Shown: positions 63,058 to 64,000 of the stretch, piece by piece
How positions within the stretch are numbered: the first letter of the stretch is position 1
Layout: each line of letters opens with the position of its first letter
Source of the DNA: Ponticaulis sp.
Lineage (GTDB): Bacteria > Pseudomonadota > Alphaproteobacteria > Caulobacterales > Hyphomonadaceae
Direction of reading: 5' to 3'
Assembly: GCA_002723155.1 (NCBI GenBank)
Contig: PBNO01000003.1
Location: forward strand, 336,484-400,483
Length of the DNA stretch: 64,000 nt
Notes under the pieces: model-generated
Databases searched by the model: none
Seen by the model: only the letters and a program-made list of their open reading frames with translations
Told to the model about the DNA's origin: nothing
Program-made: the position numbers and the translations under genes

Positions 63058-63897
63058 CAAGGAAACCTCTTTGTTGATAAGGAGACTGAGATTCAAGGTA
63101 TAGGAATGGGAGTCCTAAATGATGGAACTCCATTCTTACATCAGCGCGGGCTTGCTGCGCTTTGTGGCGTTGAGAACGCTCATATCGGCACAATCAGCTC
63201 TCAATGGAATGAAGAGATACAGAAACCACGTGTATCAGCAGTTAAGTCGCTGCTCGCGAAGCGTGGGATCACTGTCAATAATCCACACATTGAATGCAAA
63301 CATGGGGGACGGACTATCTTCGCCTACCCGGACCATGTGTGCCTCGCGATACTGGAATATTATGCTTTTGAAGCAGGTGCCAATGTCAAACAGGAAGCAA
63401 TCCAGAATTTTAGAACGCTTGCAGGACAGGCGCTTCGGGACTTTATTTACCGGCAAGTTGGATATGACCCAACCGGCAACGATCGTTTCGCCAAATGGCA
63501 TGAGCGAATAGAGCTGAACCATCAATCAGCGCCACACGGATATTTCAGCGTTTTCAATGAGGCACATACAGTCATCTATGAACTGATTATGGCTGGCGCA
63601 GAAATAAACGAGAAAATGGTGCCAGATATTTCTATCGGTATTGCTTGGAGCAAATACTGGAACGACAATGGCTTGGATGCAAATTATGGAAAGCGGGACA
63701 AATTTCCTCATCAATATCCAGATGATCACCCTCAATCTAAATCAAATCCGCAGATAGCGAATTGCTATCCGATTGAAGCATTAGGCGCTTATCGTCTATG
63801 GCTTCAGGAAGAGTATATCGAGGGCGGGAAGTTCGCCAACTATCTTAAGACGAAAACTAAAGACGGTCTTCCACCATCAGTCTGGTCTGCTCCCTGA
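63004..63897 (+). CDS. BstA-like phage-defence candidate (KilA-N-like N-terminal domain)
   Basis: Protein of 297 aa, close to the 307 aa I recall for BstA of Salmonella phage BTP1. The N-terminal part, 'GIGMGVLNDGTPFLHQRGLAALCGV' in pieces up to about residue 140, fits a KilA-N/Bro-like DNA-binding module. The C-terminal part has 'FIYRQVGYDPTGN', 'GYFSVFNEAHTVIYELI', 'VPDISIGIAWSKYW' and 'YGKRDKFPHQYPDDHPQSKSNPQ', which I associate with BstA relatives. BstA proteins stop phage replication at the cost of the cell. Base use is AT-richer than the rest of the window. The last residues may come from the IS3-type element whose end contains the stop codon. Family call is from memory. Confidence 0.6.
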   Translation: MTKEIKRLPVKKGAEEINQGNLFVDKETEIQGIGMGVLNDGTPFLHQRGLAALCGVENAHIGTISSQWNEEIQKPRVSAVKSLLAKRGITVNNPHIECKHGGRTIFAYPDHVCLAILEYYAFEAGANVKQEAIQNFRTLAGQALRDFIYRQVGYDPTGNDRFAKWHERIELNHQSAPHGYFSVFNEAHTVIYELIMAGAEINEKMVPDISIGIAWSKYWNDNGLDANYGKRDKFPHQYPDDHPQSKSNPQIANCYPIEALGAYRLWLQEEYIEGGKFANYLKTKTKDGLPPSVWSAP

Positions 63898-64000
63898 AAA
63901 GTGGTCCATTATTTGAGTTAGTTCCGGCTTCAGATATGGAGCTGAGACATGGGCAAGAGATCTACGCCTGAAGAGATTATTGCGAAGCTGCGGGAGGTGG
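63895..64000 (+). mobile_element. Left end of an IS3-family insertion sequence (partial)
   Basis: The element appears to start near 63895 with TGAAAAGTGGTCC, a TG-initiated end as in IS3-family terminal repeats, 54 bp before the transposase OrfA start. Its first three bases form the stop codon of the BstA-like gene. The other end and target duplication are outside the window, so the exact border is inferred. Confidence 0.6.
63949..64000 (+). CDS. IS3-family transposase OrfA (partial, N-terminus only)
   Basis: The frame ATGGGCAAGAGATC... reads MGKRSTPEEIIAKLREV before the window ends. 'TPEEIIAKLRE' is the well-known N-terminal helix of IS3-type OrfA (HTH_Tnp_1-like), which binds the element ends; the catalytic OrfB would follow by frameshift. 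Only 17 residues are visible. Confidence 0.75.
   Translation, partial: MGKRSTPEEIIAKLREV

Overview
The window looks like chromosome from an aquatic, stalked or budding alphaproteobacterium of the Caulobacterales/Hyphomonadaceae type. The evidence is a GcrA cell-cycle regulator, an FzlA-type FtsZ-binding GST-fold protein beside queG, a class I lysyl-tRNA synthetase, two large TonB-dependent receptors, Tad/Flp pilus components, and a secA / parvulin / argJ / mutT neighbourhood. GC is fairly high by eye and genes are tightly packed, with many 1-4 nt stop/start overlaps. No rRNA or tRNA gene was recognised. The genus is not determined.

Layout. 1-5.6 kb: end of a probable membrane-fusion protein, an RND pump and a secreted M13 metallopeptidase. 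5.6-14.5 kb: a YjhX-family small protein, an SDR-type epimerase, a TPR protein, queG and fzlA, a radical-SAM + UdgX DNA-repair pair, a DadA-like oxidase and an unrecognised exported protein. 14.5-18 kb: a gene-free stretch full of hairpins, then the argD-argF-hslO operon. 18-24 kb: a two-repeat secreted protein, a DUF805 protein, a crotonase, a TonB receptor and an ABC-2 permease. 24-31.5 kb: gcrA behind a cluster of DnaA-box-like sites, secA, a parvulin lipoprotein coupled to argJ, mutT and an Flp pilin, and an NDUFAF5-like methyltransferase. 31.5-41.7 kb: comF, grxC, DUF1178, two entericidin-like lipoproteins, an Hcp-like protein with a signal peptide coupled to a VanX-type dipeptidase, two copies of an 88-bp palindromic repeat, a PD-(D/E)XK-like protein, hydrolases, two glycosyltransferases, infC with a probable AUA start, and a LuxR solo.

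41.8-55.9 kb: a second TonB receptor, SelO, a fatty-acid desaturase, pgi, tadE/F/G-like genes, a beta-hydroxyacid dehydrogenase, a TetR-SDR pair and lysK. 55.9-62.8 kb: a soluble chemoreceptor with a zinc-binding CZB domain, methyltransferase(s), a broken membrane/SRPBCC gene, a small membrane protein and an AlgI/AlgJ-like pair for polysaccharide O-acylation. 62.8-64 kb: an AT-richer, probably transferred segment with a gene resembling BstA-type phage-defence proteins (KilA-N-like N-terminus). Its start is flanked by direct repeats and its stop codon lies in the end of an IS3-family element that runs off the window.

Most of the window is ordinary core genome. The parts most worth a second look are the BstA-like gene with its repeats and IS junction, the UdgX/radical-SAM pair, the signal-peptide Hcp-like protein, the gcrA control region, the SecA without its zinc tail, and the 88-bp repeat family. 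All calls come from reading the sequence and recalling family motifs; no database search was run.
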